Source of the DNA: CAUZIZ01 sp965218775 | GTDB lineage: Bacteria; Acidobacteriota; UBA6911; RPQK01; JAJDTT01 | Direction of reading: 5' to 3' | DNA: 64,000 bases | Assembly (NCBI GenBank): GCA_965218775.1 | Contig: CBDCLS010000005.1 | Coordinates: 434,001 to 498,000, forward strand | Shown here: positions 7,264 through 16,653 of the stretch, one piece after another | Numbering within the stretch: position 1 is the stretch's first letter | Layout: every line of letters begins with the position of its first letter | Translations under genes and position numbers: made by a program | Notes under the pieces: model-generated | What the model saw: the letters and a program-made list of their open reading frames with translations, nothing else | Told to the model about the DNA's origin: nothing | The model's database searches: none

Positions 7264-10143
7264 ATGCAGCAAGATCATGCCTTCGGTTTCGTCGAGCCGC
7301 GCTCCCTTTCCCAGATTCCACCGGATGAGAAATTCCTCAGCTGGGAGGACGACACTAATGCTGCCCAGGTCATCCCTCGCTACGCCTTGGATAACCTGGG
7401 AGCACCGACAGCAGTGGGAGCCGTTTTCGATGACAGTCTGGACCTGATGCATCTCGGCCACAGTGTGGCTCAACACTGGCGTCGGAAACGGCTGGGCGAT
7501 GCACCCTCCGACTCCAATGCCGGGGCCGGCTTCCTCGAGATTTTCGACTTTCACACGCGCCTCAAGAGAAACGACGAGCATCTGAAGATCTGGAGTAAGG
7601 CAGAAGACGAGAACTTCCGCGCGGGAAAACACTTTCAGGAGAACAAACCAGCGGAGGCAATCGAAGCCTACAAGAAGGCCTTGGCACTCTACGAATCAAT
7701 CGGAGATATCAAAGGCACCGGCATGTGCCACGGCAATATCGGCCTCGTCTATCTCCACTTCGGCAATCCAGGGCTGGCCGGACAAGAGTGTCTCACGGCC
7801 CTGCAGGCTCACGAATCCGTCGACTACCAAAAGGGTCAGCTGATGCACCTGACCAATCTGGCCCTTGCCACCATGGAACTCGAGCAGTGGGAAAAGGCCC
7901 TACAGATCTGGACGATGAGGGAACAGGTCGAGAGGCTGGTGGATCCCACTCTGGGAGCCATCACGCAGACACATAAAGCACACTGCCACTTCCGCCTGGA
8001 GAACGGCGAAGAAGCGGCGCAACAGTACGCGGAAGCATTGAAAGGACTGGCTGCAATCCAGACACCGGGGCGGCTCCAGGAAGCAGCCGACGAGCTTTCC
8101 CGGACGGCGGTCTTCCTAGGCAAAACGAATCCGGAAGAACAGATCGCTCAAACGCGACAAACTCTTCTGGCAGAACTTGAGGCTCTGAACCCAGAGTGTC
8201 CCCCGCTAGCAGCCCCAATCGTTCGTCGATTTCAGCAGGCCCGCGAGAAGGGCGACAAGATCGCTTTACACAAGGCGCTCGCACAGTGCCCGCGGTGGTC
8301 CGTCCTGGCCTGGGAATGGCTCACGGCCACTTCCGCAATTTTCCAGATCGCAGGCCAGTCTGAACACGCTTCTTCCTATCTGGCATTGGCCGAACAAATG
8401 GCGCTGGGACTGTGCCGCTCCACGCTTGTCCGCTGGCCTCTGGATGCCACCAAGCTCTTCAAGTGCTGGAACATTGAGATGAGGGTGGCCTCGGCTCAAG
8501 CCTTCAGCTACAAGCTGGGTGCCATAGGCAACGCCGAAAACGGAGATTCTGAAGCTGCCTTCCAGGCGCTGCGGGCTTCGGTTCGTCTGTACTACTCGAC
8601 CGGACATCGAAATGCACGGGCAGACTGGTACCAGGAATGGGCTCGCGAATTGGACTTCAGCCCTGAAGACCACGACCAGATGTTCCAGGTCGTGATCCGC
8701 TCAAAGTCTCGAGCCCAAGAAGAGGACTTCGAAGGAGCTCTCACCGATCTCGAGACCGCATTGGAAATCGCGGAAAGCAAGGGCAGCGCCCTCAACGTCG
8801 CCGACAAACTGCTGCGCATCGCCGTTTTGAATCACCAAGCTCGGCGCATGGAAGAGGCTGCAAAGTGGTTCAGACGGGCCGACGACGGGTTTCAATCTCT
8901 GGAGGAACTTGGACCTTCGCTCAAGGGCGAGCTGGGGAGGTGCGACAACAAGCTGAAGATGGGAATCCAGTTGGGTGAGTTCCTCTATGACGCTGGCAGG
9001 TTCAGCGAGGTGATCGCAGTTCTTCACAAGTGTCTCCTGGAGATCGACTGGTTCCTCGGGTCTCGCGGGCCAACCCTCAGCGAGGAACTGCTGCAGCGTA
9101 CCCGTGAATTCAAGACCCGGGGGCTCTACACCCTGACCCAGGCGCGCTTTTCGCTGGGCAGCTTCGAGAAAGCCTTGGAGTCCGCCCAAAAAGGCCTCGA
9201 GTGGTCGGAGGAAATCCAGGATCAGTCGACGAAAGCAGCAGCTTATCAAGGTCTGGCGCTCGCCTATCTAGAGCTGGCGCTGTTTCCGGAAGCGATCCAA
9301 GCGGCCTCCGCCGACGTTGAGATTCAGCGGGAGTTCGGTGTTCCCCGGGAGATTGCGGTCGCCCTCGACACTCTGTCGGATACGCAGTTCAGAAGCGGAG
9401 ACTCGGAGGGGGCAGCCGAGAGTTGCTTGGAAGCGCTTCATCTCCTTCAGGACAGCGACGAGGTGCTCCGCAGCACGATCCTCTCGGGACTGGCGGCTGC
9501 GGAACAAGCCAGGGGAAACCCGGAGGAGGCTCATCGACGATACCTTGAGTCGCTGAACCTCCATCAGGCCACTAACAACCTGTTCGGGATCGTTTCGACA
9601 ACGACGGCGCTGGCACGGCTGTCGCTGCAGATGGACCCCCGCGAGGAAGCCGAAGCCTTGGCGCAAGAGGCATGGAACCAGTCAGGGAATCTCCAATCCC
9701 ACTCGGTTCGCGTGAGTGCCGGTCACGTCCTGGCCCTTTCAAAGATGAGGGAAGATTCGCTCGAGCAGTGGATTGAGGCCTCCAACGTGCTGCTCGAGGT
9801 ATGCGGGATGATCGACACCATGCGCAAAGACATCGCCACGGAAAGCCTCAAAGTGCTGCAATCTGGCAGCAGATCCGGACCCTACGATCTCCTGGTCGAG
9901 TCCCTGTCAAGGCTGGCTCTAGAGACGGGTGCGTCGGACCTCCACCAGAGGGCTTTCGATGTTGTCGAGCGGTCCAAGGCTCGCGCTCTGATCGAAGCGA
10001 TTGCGGGTGAGGCCCAGCAGAAGGCCGAGGCATCGGGGTTCCAGTTTGGCGGGATCGCGCACTATGCACAGGACCCGAGGGAGGAACTTCCCCGCCTTCG
10101 CTTCACCCAGATCCACGAGATGCTAGTCCAAGAGGCAGAGTAG
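7264..10143 (+). CDS. Large TPR-repeat protein, partner of split CHAT protease
   Basis: 959 residues, mostly helical repeats of the TPR type. A clear early unit is AEAIEAYKKALALYESIGDI followed by KGTGMCHGNIGLVYLHFGNP; more units run through to about residue 830. The C-terminus (AFDVVERSKARALIEAIAGE, then about 40 residues) matches the linker that in fused TPR-CHAT proteins directly precedes the CHAT domain ('AERxRARxLLE'). Here the chain stops instead, and the CHAT domain is encoded upstream at 5774-6823. The N-terminal 110 residues are not TPR-like. No leader or membrane segment. The simplest reading is a two-polypeptide TPR/CHAT complex in which the TPR part senses a signal. Confidence 0.82.
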   Translation: MQQDHAFGFVEPRSLSQIPPDEKFLSWEDDTNAAQVIPRYALDNLGAPTAVGAVFDDSLDLMHLGHSVAQHWRRKRLGDAPSDSNAGAGFLEIFDFHTRLKRNDEHLKIWSKAEDENFRAGKHFQENKPAEAIEAYKKALALYESIGDIKGTGMCHGNIGLVYLHFGNPGLAGQECLTALQAHESVDYQKGQLMHLTNLALATMELEQWEKALQIWTMREQVERLVDPTLGAITQTHKAHCHFRLENGEEAAQQYAEALKGLAAIQTPGRLQEAADELSRTAVFLGKTNPEEQIAQTRQTLLAELEALNPECPPLAAPIVRRFQQAREKGDKIALHKALAQCPRWSVLAWEWLTATSAIFQIAGQSEHASSYLALAEQMALGLCRSTLVRWPLDATKLFKCWNIEMRVASAQAFSYKLGAIGNAENGDSEAAFQALRASVRLYYSTGHRNARADWYQEWARELDFSPEDHDQMFQVVIRSKSRAQEEDFEGALTDLETALEIAESKGSALNVADKLLRIAVLNHQARRMEEAAKWFRRADDGFQSLEELGPSLKGELGRCDNKLKMGIQLGEFLYDAGRFSEVIAVLHKCLLEIDWFLGSRGPTLSEELLQRTREFKTRGLYTLTQARFSLGSFEKALESAQKGLEWSEEIQDQSTKAAAYQGLALAYLELALFPEAIQAASADVEIQREFGVPREIAVALDTLSDTQFRSGDSEGAAESCLEALHLLQDSDEVLRSTILSGLAAAEQARGNPEEAHRRYLESLNLHQATNNLFGIVSTTTALARLSLQMDPREEAEALAQEAWNQSGNLQSHSVRVSAGHVLALSKMREDSLEQWIEASNVLLEVCGMIDTMRKDIATESLKVLQSGSRSGPYDLLVESLSRLALETGASDLHQRAFDVVERSKARALIEAIAGEAQQKAEASGFQFGGIAHYAQDPREELPRLRFTQIHEMLVQEAE

Positions 10144-10197
10144 TCGCCACGGTGTCTCGAACCGCGATAACACGCGTTCTACCCCAGTCACTGCCAC

Positions 10198-10322
10198 ATG
10201 AAGTTTCACTTTAGCCGGGCCCGGCGTAGCGGTGGTCTCCAGGCCGCCGTCCCGAGCCAAAGGCTCGGAAGAATAAGACTTCGGCCTGGAGGCCAAAGCT
10301 ACGTTTGCCAATGAAGTTTTCA
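10198..10322 (+). repeat. Palindromic repeat family E, copy E2
   Basis: Located between the TPR gene and propeller paralog 2. Internal part: GTAGCGGTGGTCTCCAGGCC, CCGAGCCAAAGGCTCGG hairpin, ACTTCGGCCTGGAGGCCAAA, GCTACG. The outer arms TGAAGTTTCACTTTAGCC and GCCAATGAAGTTTT are partly complementary. It is the most complete of the three family E copies. The remaining bases of this 268-bp gap show nothing else that I recognise. Confidence 0.75.
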
Positions 10323-10411
10323 GGTCAGCGTTTTCATCTCCAGGACTTGTAATCAGGATTTCTGACGGCAGAATGGGAAGAACAAGACTTGACTAAAAGG
10401 GGAGAAACGAA

Positions 10412-11968
10412 ATGAGAACTCGTGTGTCCCTGGGAGGCCTTTGCCTTCTGGCACTATCCGTCCTCAACACTCAGGCAGCGGAAGCGCCTTCGGCAGTGTT
10501 GGAGATCGGAAACCGCAAGCAGCTGTTTATCGACGACTACATGATCCAGAGCCTGACCGATGCCCGCCAGGTTCTGAACACGGCCACCAAGGCACCCAAC
10601 AATCCCGTGATCAGGCCGGACCGTCCCTGGGAAGGCTCTTTGAGCCCGGTTTCCAAGGTGATGTACGACGAAGACGAGAAAATCTTCAAGATGTGGTACT
10701 CCACCACCGAGCAGTGGAAGGCTGAGCGGGGCGGGCAGCTCTCCGACTACCATTGGACGGACAAAGGCTCGGTCCGAGAACGCGTCGACGCCGCCTACCA
10801 ATACATTGGAGACTACAACAAGTACACCTACAGGCGCTGCTTTGCGACCTCCCGGGATGGATTCAACTGGGAGAAACCCAATCTGGGCAAGGTGGAGTTC
10901 AACGGCTCCAGATCCAACAACATCCTACCCGAAGCTAGCCGAGTTCCAACCTTCCTGGACCCCAACGAAAAGGACCCGGCGAAACGCTACAAGTCCATCG
11001 GTCATACACGCTCCAAGGATCCTCCGGGCATGCAGCTTCACCTCTACTACTCCCCAAACGGTTTCGAGTGGACGGCCGAACCCAGCAATCCGGTCATGGA
11101 CACGACCCCCGAGCCGGGACGTTGGGGTCCGACCCACTACATGGGCTGGGATCCCATTCGCGGGGTCTACGCGGCCCACATCGAAAATTGCCTACACCGA
11201 AGGTGCCCGCTGGGGATAAGAATGGTTGGAAGGGCCGAGAGCCCCGACCTGAAGAGCTGGAGTCTTCCGCAGAACATCATCGTACCGGACGGACGGGATC
11301 ATATCGACAGTGAGTTCTACCTCTTTCCTGTCGTCACCTATGAGGGCACCTACATCGGGCTGCCCTGGATCTTCCGGACCACCAACACGCTCCATTACCC
11401 AACCCTCGCCTTCAGCCGCGATGGAGTGCACTACGACCGCAGATTCCGAGAGCCGCTCATCCTACCCGGGGATGAAGGCAGCTTCGACACCGTGAGCCTC
11501 TACGTCCAGGCGCCGATCATGCACGGCGGCAAGGTCTGGATCTACTACACTGGTGCCAACTGGCGAGGCCCGGAGCAGCTCTTTCTGATGGGGGACTCGG
11601 CACTTCGGGCACCTGGGCTGGCCACCCTTCCGGAGGACGGCTTCGTTTCCTTCGACGCCGGCAAGCTGCGCCCCGGTGTCCTGCTGACGCAGAGCTTCAG
11701 CTTTGAGGGGTCCAATCTCTGGGTCAACCTGGAGCCGGCCCGACACAACGACGGATCGGGTTTCGCCGAAATCAAGGTGGAAGTCGTGGATCACCAGACC
11801 CAACCCATAGCAGGGTTCACCCTGGACGAGTCCGATGGGCTCACCAAAGCGGGTCGCTTCAAGGCAAGCTGGGGAGGTCAGAGCGACCTGAGCTCATTGG
11901 CGGGGCGCCCGCTCCAGCTTCGTTTCTGGATCCGAAATGCCAAGCTCTACTCGTTCCAGTTCGAATAG
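10412..11968 (+). CDS. Secreted LFxDD propeller-like protein, paralog 2
   Basis: 518 residues with Sec leader MRTRVSLGGLCLLALSVLNT and ribosome site AAAAGGGGAGAAACGA. Landmarks: KQLFIDDYMIQ, NPVIRPDRPWEG, FKMWYST, FATSRDGFNWEKPNLG, NNILPE, AKRYKSIGH, YYSPNGFEW, IIVPDGRDHIDSEFYLFPV, AFSRDGVHYDRRF, KVWIYYTGANWRGPE, DGFVSFDAG, AKLYSFQFE. It shares with paralog 5 a block absent from the other three: GRWGPTHYMGWDPIRGVYAA and ENCLHRRCPL. It is therefore closest to paralog 5. Catalytic function is not established; a secreted carbohydrate-active or carbohydrate-binding role is inferred. Confidence 0.8.
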   Translation: MRTRVSLGGLCLLALSVLNTQAAEAPSAVLEIGNRKQLFIDDYMIQSLTDARQVLNTATKAPNNPVIRPDRPWEGSLSPVSKVMYDEDEKIFKMWYSTTEQWKAERGGQLSDYHWTDKGSVRERVDAAYQYIGDYNKYTYRRCFATSRDGFNWEKPNLGKVEFNGSRSNNILPEASRVPTFLDPNEKDPAKRYKSIGHTRSKDPPGMQLHLYYSPNGFEWTAEPSNPVMDTTPEPGRWGPTHYMGWDPIRGVYAAHIENCLHRRCPLGIRMVGRAESPDLKSWSLPQNIIVPDGRDHIDSEFYLFPVVTYEGTYIGLPWIFRTTNTLHYPTLAFSRDGVHYDRRFREPLILPGDEGSFDTVSLYVQAPIMHGGKVWIYYTGANWRGPEQLFLMGDSALRAPGLATLPEDGFVSFDAGKLRPGVLLTQSFSFEGSNLWVNLEPARHNDGSGFAEIKVEVVDHQTQPIAGFTLDESDGLTKAGRFKASWGGQSDLSSLAGRPLQLRFWIRNAKLYSFQFE

Positions 11969-12013
11969 GGCATTTATAAGCCCGCTGTCGGCCAGTCCCT
12001 CAAAAGGATGTGA

Positions 12014-12706
12014 ATGTTCATCAAGGGACTAGCCGCGATCGCCCTTCTGATCCTACTAAGCCTGGTGGTCCCTATTGGCGATCTGGTTCAGCTTTTGGAT
12101 CCGAAGAACACCGAGAGATGGCTGCAGGAAGCCGGCGGCATGGCCCCCGTGTTGTTCGTTCTCCTTATGACCACAGCCGTCGTCCTCAGCCCCATTCCCA
12201 GCCTCCCCTTGACGCTCGCCGCTGGCGCCTTCTTCGGCCCCTTTCAGGGAGGTCTCTACTCGATTCTGGGAGGTGTCTTGGGATCCAGTCTGGCGTTCCT
12301 GATTGCTCGATTCCTCGGGCGTCAACTCCTGGAGCGTGTCCTTACTGGACACATCAATTTCTGCGTAGAATGCTCAGACAAGCTCTTGACCCGAGTCGTG
12401 CTGGTTTCGCGACTTCTGCCCTTCGTCTCGTTCGACATTGTCAGCTATGGCGCTGGGTTAACCGGTATGTCCCTGCGCCGCTTCGTCCTCGCCACCGCCA
12501 TCGGGATGACTCCTTTGACTCTTGTCTACACCTATTTCGGTTCCATCGTCAGCATCGACCCTTTCTTGACACTTCTAATGGGAGCGGCCTTCGTCGCACT
12601 CTTTTTCTTCGTCCCAAGTTGGATCGAGAGGTACGATTTCCTGGGTCTGAGGCACCATTTTCGACATGTGACGGGAGGAGATGGCAATCCCGATCCGAGC
12701 ACTTGA
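12014..12706 (+). CDS. TVP38/TMEM64 (DedA-like) inner-membrane protein
   Basis: 230 residues with about five to six membrane segments. The conserved core is SLPLTLAAGAFFGPFQGGLY and LGSSLAFLIARFLGRQLLER, followed by SRLLPFVSFDIVSYGAGLTG. This matches the SNARE-associated/VTT domain of the TVP38/TMEM64 family, whose members are thought to act in lipid or ion transport across the membrane. AAAAGGATGTGA stands before the ATG. It lies 45 bp after paralog 2 and 49 bp before paralog 3, all on the same strand, so co-transcription is likely, though no functional link is evident. Confidence 0.85.
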   Translation: MFIKGLAAIALLILLSLVVPIGDLVQLLDPKNTERWLQEAGGMAPVLFVLLMTTAVVLSPIPSLPLTLAAGAFFGPFQGGLYSILGGVLGSSLAFLIARFLGRQLLERVLTGHINFCVECSDKLLTRVVLVSRLLPFVSFDIVSYGAGLTGMSLRRFVLATAIGMTPLTLVYTYFGSIVSIDPFLTLLMGAAFVALFFFVPSWIERYDFLGLRHHFRHVTGGDGNPDPST

Positions 12707-12755
12707 CGAAACGCCTCTTCATCATCTTTCATTAGAGATAAAGGAGAGAAGCATC

Positions 12756-14321
12756 ATGAAGCAGACTGATCTTTCCCGACGTGATTGGATCAAGGGTGCG
12801 ACTGCCCTTGGTCTGGCAGCGTCAAGCTCCTCAGCGCTCACCGCTCCCAGGACGGCCCAGCTGGGGGGAACGGGAGCCCTTGATATCGGCTCTCGGCGGG
12901 AACTGTTCCTCGACAACCATCTCATCGATCGCATGGAGGGGGAGGCATCCCTGCGACTCCACCATCCGATGGCGCGAGAGCGTGTTCTGGTCCACGATCA
13001 GCCCTGGGAAGGCAGCGGCAGCGGCTATCACAGCGTCTTCCAGGACGGTGATCTCTACCGTATGTACTACAAGGCCTGGCACTTGGAGCCCACTCAGGGG
13101 AAACTCAACAGCAAGCGCCACCCTCGCTACTGCTGTTACGCCGAAAGCGACGACGGTGTCCGTTGGCGGAAACCGGAGCTCGGCCTGCACGAGTTCCAGG
13201 GTTCCAAGAAGAACAACATCGCCATCGCCAGCGGCTCTCGGGGACCGCTCAACGTCGACGCCGGCCACCCGGCAGTCTTCGAGGACACGAACCCCAACGC
13301 CGCTCCGGGCGCGCGCTACAAGGCGATCCTTCGGTCGTCGGACCCGAAGGCTCTTCTGCCCTTCAAGTCTGCCGACGGAATCCACTGGTCACCCATGACT
13401 GACGAGCCGATGCTGGCCAAGTTGGGAGCGTTCGATTCCCAGAATCTAGCCTTCTGGGACCCGACGATCGGAAAGTATCGCGCTTACTGGCGGATTTTCA
13501 AAGAGGGAATCCGAGACATCCGGACGGCGACCTCTGACGACCTGGTGAACTGGAGTAACCCTGTCGACCTCGTCTACGGCGACTCACCCGCCGAGCACTT
13601 GTACACGAATCAAGTGAAGCCCTACCATCGTGCACCGCATATCCTGATCGGCTTTCCCACTCGCTACATCGACCGTGGTTGGTCCGACTCAATGAAGGCT
13701 CTTCCTCAACTGCAGCACAGGGAGTTGCGAGCTTCGTCGGTCGAGCGCTACGGTACGGCGATCACCGAAGCACTGCTGATGGCGAGCCGCGACGGTCTCA
13801 AGTTCAAGCGCTGGAACGAAGCCTTCCTACGACCTGGCATCGAGAGAACGGATACCTGGCACTACGGACATCAGTACATCGCCTGGCATCTGGTGGAGAC
13901 GAGATCCGATCTGACCGGTGCGCCCAACGAGCTGTCGCTGTACGCGGTCGAGAGCTACTGGACCGGCAAGGGTAGTGCCCTGCGGCGCTATACCTTGCGT
14001 CTGGACGGCTTCGTCTCGCTTCACGCTCCCATGGGTGGTGGCGAGGTGATCACCCCGCCGTTGAAGTTTTCTGGCTCCCAGCTCACGTTGAATTTCGCAA
14101 CCTCGGCCGCCGGAAGCGTCCGGATCGAGCTGCAGGATTCAACGGGCAAACCCATCGACGGTTTCTCGTTGGCAGACTGCCCTGATCATTTCGGCGACAC
14201 GATCGAGCGTCCGGTCACCTGGAAGAATGGTGGTGATCTGAGTTCGCTACGGGGTAAATCCACCAGGTTGAGGATTCAGCTGCGCGACGCAGATCTCTAC
14301 TCAATCCGGTTCCATGGGTAG
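12756..14321 (+). CDS. LFxDD propeller-like protein, paralog 3 (Tat leader)
   Basis: The start at 12756 follows AAAGGAGAGAAGCATC and begins MKQTDLSRRDWIKGATALGL, a twin-arginine leader, unlike the Sec-type leaders of the other paralogs. 521 residues. Landmarks: RRELFLDNHLIDRM (DN in place of DD), VHDQPWEG, YRMYYKAWH, YAESDDGVRWRKPELGLHEF, NNIAIA, ARYKAILR, KSADGIHWSP, YTNQVKPYHRAPHILIGFPT, MASRDGLKFKRW, LDGFVSLHAPMGG, PIDGFSLADC, ADLYSIRF. The central block (RAPHILIGFPTRYIDRG) differs from the FYxMPV block of the others. The folded domain would be exported already folded, perhaps with a cofactor or metal. Confidence 0.8.
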   Translation: MKQTDLSRRDWIKGATALGLAASSSSALTAPRTAQLGGTGALDIGSRRELFLDNHLIDRMEGEASLRLHHPMARERVLVHDQPWEGSGSGYHSVFQDGDLYRMYYKAWHLEPTQGKLNSKRHPRYCCYAESDDGVRWRKPELGLHEFQGSKKNNIAIASGSRGPLNVDAGHPAVFEDTNPNAAPGARYKAILRSSDPKALLPFKSADGIHWSPMTDEPMLAKLGAFDSQNLAFWDPTIGKYRAYWRIFKEGIRDIRTATSDDLVNWSNPVDLVYGDSPAEHLYTNQVKPYHRAPHILIGFPTRYIDRGWSDSMKALPQLQHRELRASSVERYGTAITEALLMASRDGLKFKRWNEAFLRPGIERTDTWHYGHQYIAWHLVETRSDLTGAPNELSLYAVESYWTGKGSALRRYTLRLDGFVSLHAPMGGGEVITPPLKFSGSQLTLNFATSAAGSVRIELQDSTGKPIDGFSLADCPDHFGDTIERPVTWKNGGDLSSLRGKSTRLRIQLRDADLYSIRFHG

Positions 14322-14375
14322 GACCTGGGAAAATCGGAACGCCAAAACACCTATTCTTCTGGAGGAGAACGCACT

Positions 14376-15626
14376 ATGTGGACCCGAAGGCAAATACTGA
14401 CAGCGGGGGCCGGAGCTGCGGCCCTTTCCCTGGAACCCTCGTCCCTGTTGAAAGCCCTCCCGGCTGCCGCCAGCGAAGTGGGCAAGGTCAAAATCGTGGA
14501 CGTGAAAACGGCCGCCGTCGAGCTCACCTACTATCCCGCTCGCCTGGTGAAGATCGTAACCGACTCCGAACTCTACGGTCTGGGAGAAGCCCATATCGGT
14601 TCGGCCATCCCGGCCCACATCGATCGACTTCGTGAGCTGGTGGTGGGAGAAGACCCGCTGCAAGTTGACTACCTCTACCAAAAGATGTCGGAGACGCTGC
14701 TCTACGAGGGGTCCCGGTCCGGTGACCTGAGCGGAGCCATAGGCGGAATTGAAACCGCCCTCTGGGACCTTGCCGGCAAGATCTTGAATGTTCCTGTTTA
14801 CGTCCTGCTTGGGGGCAAGTTCCGAGATAGGCTGCATATCTACCACGACGCCGATGGGTCGGAGACGGCAGACCCTGCGGCCTGGGCCGAAGCCGCTCAA
14901 CGCTCCCTGGGGGCGGGCTTTCGGGCGATCAAGGTCTCGGTCGGGGGAAAGCTCGACCCCAAGAGGTTCCGGGAGAGGGAGTGGAACAAGAGCCCATTAC
15001 CGGCAGATCTGAGGCAATGGGCCAGGGTGTTGGAGAAGATCCGCGAAACCGTAGGAGAGGATTTCCCCTTCGCCGTAGACGTTCACTGGAGATACAACAC
15101 TGGAGACGTCCTCCGCTTCCTTCAGATGATCGAGGACTTGAATCTCTGGTTCTTCGAGGATCCCATCGCACCGGATGACGCAGATTCCTTCGCCCGCATC
15201 ACGGCTGCTTCCCGAACCCCTATCTGCACCGGAGAAAACCTCTATGCCCGACAGAGTTTCCGGCCCTTCATCGAGAAACGTGCTTGCGACATCATTCAAC
15301 CCGACCTGCAGAAGAGCGGCGGGCTACTCGAGACCAAGAAGATCGCCGACTGGGCCGATATCTACAACATCCCCATGGCCTGCCACAATATGTGTTCTCC
15401 GGTGGGAACCATCGCATCGGGACATGCCTGCATGGCAATCCGCTCCTTCCTGACCCTGGAATCGGACAGCGTCGACCTGCCCTACTGGCAGGACATCATC
15501 CAGCGGGACGGCCCCATCTATCGGGACGGTTATCTTGAGGTCTCAGACGCTCCCGGGCTGGGGGTGGAGTTGAACGAGGAGGTCTGCCGCCAGCACCTGG
15601 TTCCGGGAACCGGATTCTTCGAGTGA
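14376..15626 (+). CDS. Mandelate racemase/muconate-lactonizing (enolase superfamily) enzyme
   Basis: 416 residues beginning MWTRRQILTAGAGAAALSLE, a twin-arginine-like leader, which is unusual for this normally cytoplasmic family. N-terminal capping domain about 40-150 (GIETALWDLAGKILNVPVY), then the barrel. Likely metal ligands are Asp in FAVDVHW, Glu in WFFEDPIA, and Glu in CTGENLYARQ. A late His is in MACHNMCSP, and KVSVGG gives the Lys of the second strand (not a KxK). Members abstract the alpha-proton of carboxylates, often as sugar-acid dehydratases. Substrate unknown. 54 bp after paralog 3 and in the same direction; GGAGGAG precedes the ATG. Confidence 0.88.
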   Translation: MWTRRQILTAGAGAAALSLEPSSLLKALPAAASEVGKVKIVDVKTAAVELTYYPARLVKIVTDSELYGLGEAHIGSAIPAHIDRLRELVVGEDPLQVDYLYQKMSETLLYEGSRSGDLSGAIGGIETALWDLAGKILNVPVYVLLGGKFRDRLHIYHDADGSETADPAAWAEAAQRSLGAGFRAIKVSVGGKLDPKRFREREWNKSPLPADLRQWARVLEKIRETVGEDFPFAVDVHWRYNTGDVLRFLQMIEDLNLWFFEDPIAPDDADSFARITAASRTPICTGENLYARQSFRPFIEKRACDIIQPDLQKSGGLLETKKIADWADIYNIPMACHNMCSPVGTIASGHACMAIRSFLTLESDSVDLPYWQDIIQRDGPIYRDGYLEVSDAPGLGVELNEEVCRQHLVPGTGFFE

Positions 15627-15829
15627 GGCGGGCACGAATAGCTATGTCCAAGGACATTTGCGCCACCGGCCACGTCGGATCATTCCGGTGAAAAACTTCA
15701 GCCCCGCTTACTCCTCGGAATTGGGGATGATCTTGCTGACATTCAGCCCCATGCGCGGCTGTGTTTTGCTCTTACATCTATAGATGTCTTCCCTAGGGAC
15801 GTCTGGGTGAATGGTCCAGGTCTAGCTAC

Positions 15830-16645
15830 CTAAGGATGGTAGTAGGGCGATCTTAAGAGTCGCGCTTTGGTTTCATCGCTCGCGGTCCGCCCTCGTAGTT
15901 CCTCTGAAGTATCACAACCAGGCCAGCTGACCATATAGGAGGGTCCGTACTGGTAGAGTAGCCACAGCTTTCGCTCCGAACGGGAAGCTTTCATGGCGTG
16001 CGAGAGGCTCTCGCTGAAAATGACGGCAGAGCCTGCTGCCAGCGATAGACTCTTCAAGGCTGCGACCTCGTCCAGATCTGCCTGCGGATAGGGATGAGGA
16101 AAATTGCTTTTGTGGCTCGCAGGAATCACACAGAAGCTCCCATCACCACTCGCCGTGTGATCGAGGGCGATCAGGCAGGATACCATCAGGCAGCGCATTT
16201 CACCTTCGAGGAAGCTTCGGTAACGAGTATAGCGCCTGGGGTCGGCTAGTCCCCCTTGCGTGATCTCCCCTGTGATGTCCGATTCTCGAAGAATGGCGCG
16301 CGAGGATACCAGGCGGATTTGACTCCCCCAGATTAGCTCCTCCATTGCCTTGACGAGTCGATCCGATGCGAAGACATCTTCCAGAGCGCCACCGCACTCA
16401 ACCACATTCAACAACTTGATCTCGGGACCGTTCTGCTGCCGCCCGACCCCAGCCGGTGGACTGGAGAAAGCCGCTTCTAGCCTGCCTCGTACTTCCCTCA
16501 CCTGGCTGCCTGTCAACAGACCCTCTAGGATCAGAAATCCTGTAATGTCAAAAGCGTAACGCTCTTCTTCGGACAGGTTGCGCTGTCCGGTACCGACCTG
16601 GAAGGGGCGAACGTTCTTCTTCTTCCTTCTGACTCTTGGCTCCAT
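15830..16645 (-). CDS. PhyH-like (phytanoyl-CoA dioxygenase family) protein, HxD motif absent
   Basis: 271 residues with the PhyH double-stranded beta-helix pattern: YAFDITGFLILEGLLTGSQV at the start, then DGSFCVIPASHKSNFPHPYP, GSAVIFSESLSHAM and RSERKLWLLYQYGPSY. The distal His (LSHAM) and the Arg that holds 2-oxoglutarate are present. The usual proximal HxD is missing: the place where it should fall reads RESDITGEITQGG. Iron binding is therefore doubtful. It begins 8 bp after the stop of another PhyH gene on the same strand (16654-17475), so the two are probably co-translated and could form a heteromer. Substrate unknown. Confidence 0.72.
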   Translation of the reverse strand: MEPRVRRKKKNVRPFQVGTGQRNLSEEERYAFDITGFLILEGLLTGSQVREVRGRLEAAFSSPPAGVGRQQNGPEIKLLNVVECGGALEDVFASDRLVKAMEELIWGSQIRLVSSRAILRESDITGEITQGGLADPRRYTRYRSFLEGEMRCLMVSCLIALDHTASGDGSFCVIPASHKSNFPHPYPQADLDEVAALKSLSLAAGSAVIFSESLSHAMKASRSERKLWLLYQYGPSYMVSWPGCDTSEELRGRTASDETKARLLRSPYYHP

Positions 16646-16653
16646 GTCTCAGC

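Noticed and set aside
15640..15829. Possible tRNA or small RNA between the enolase-family and PhyH genes
   Set aside because: No cloverleaf or strong stem-loop could be drawn; only a short ACATCTATAGATGT palindrome near 15775.
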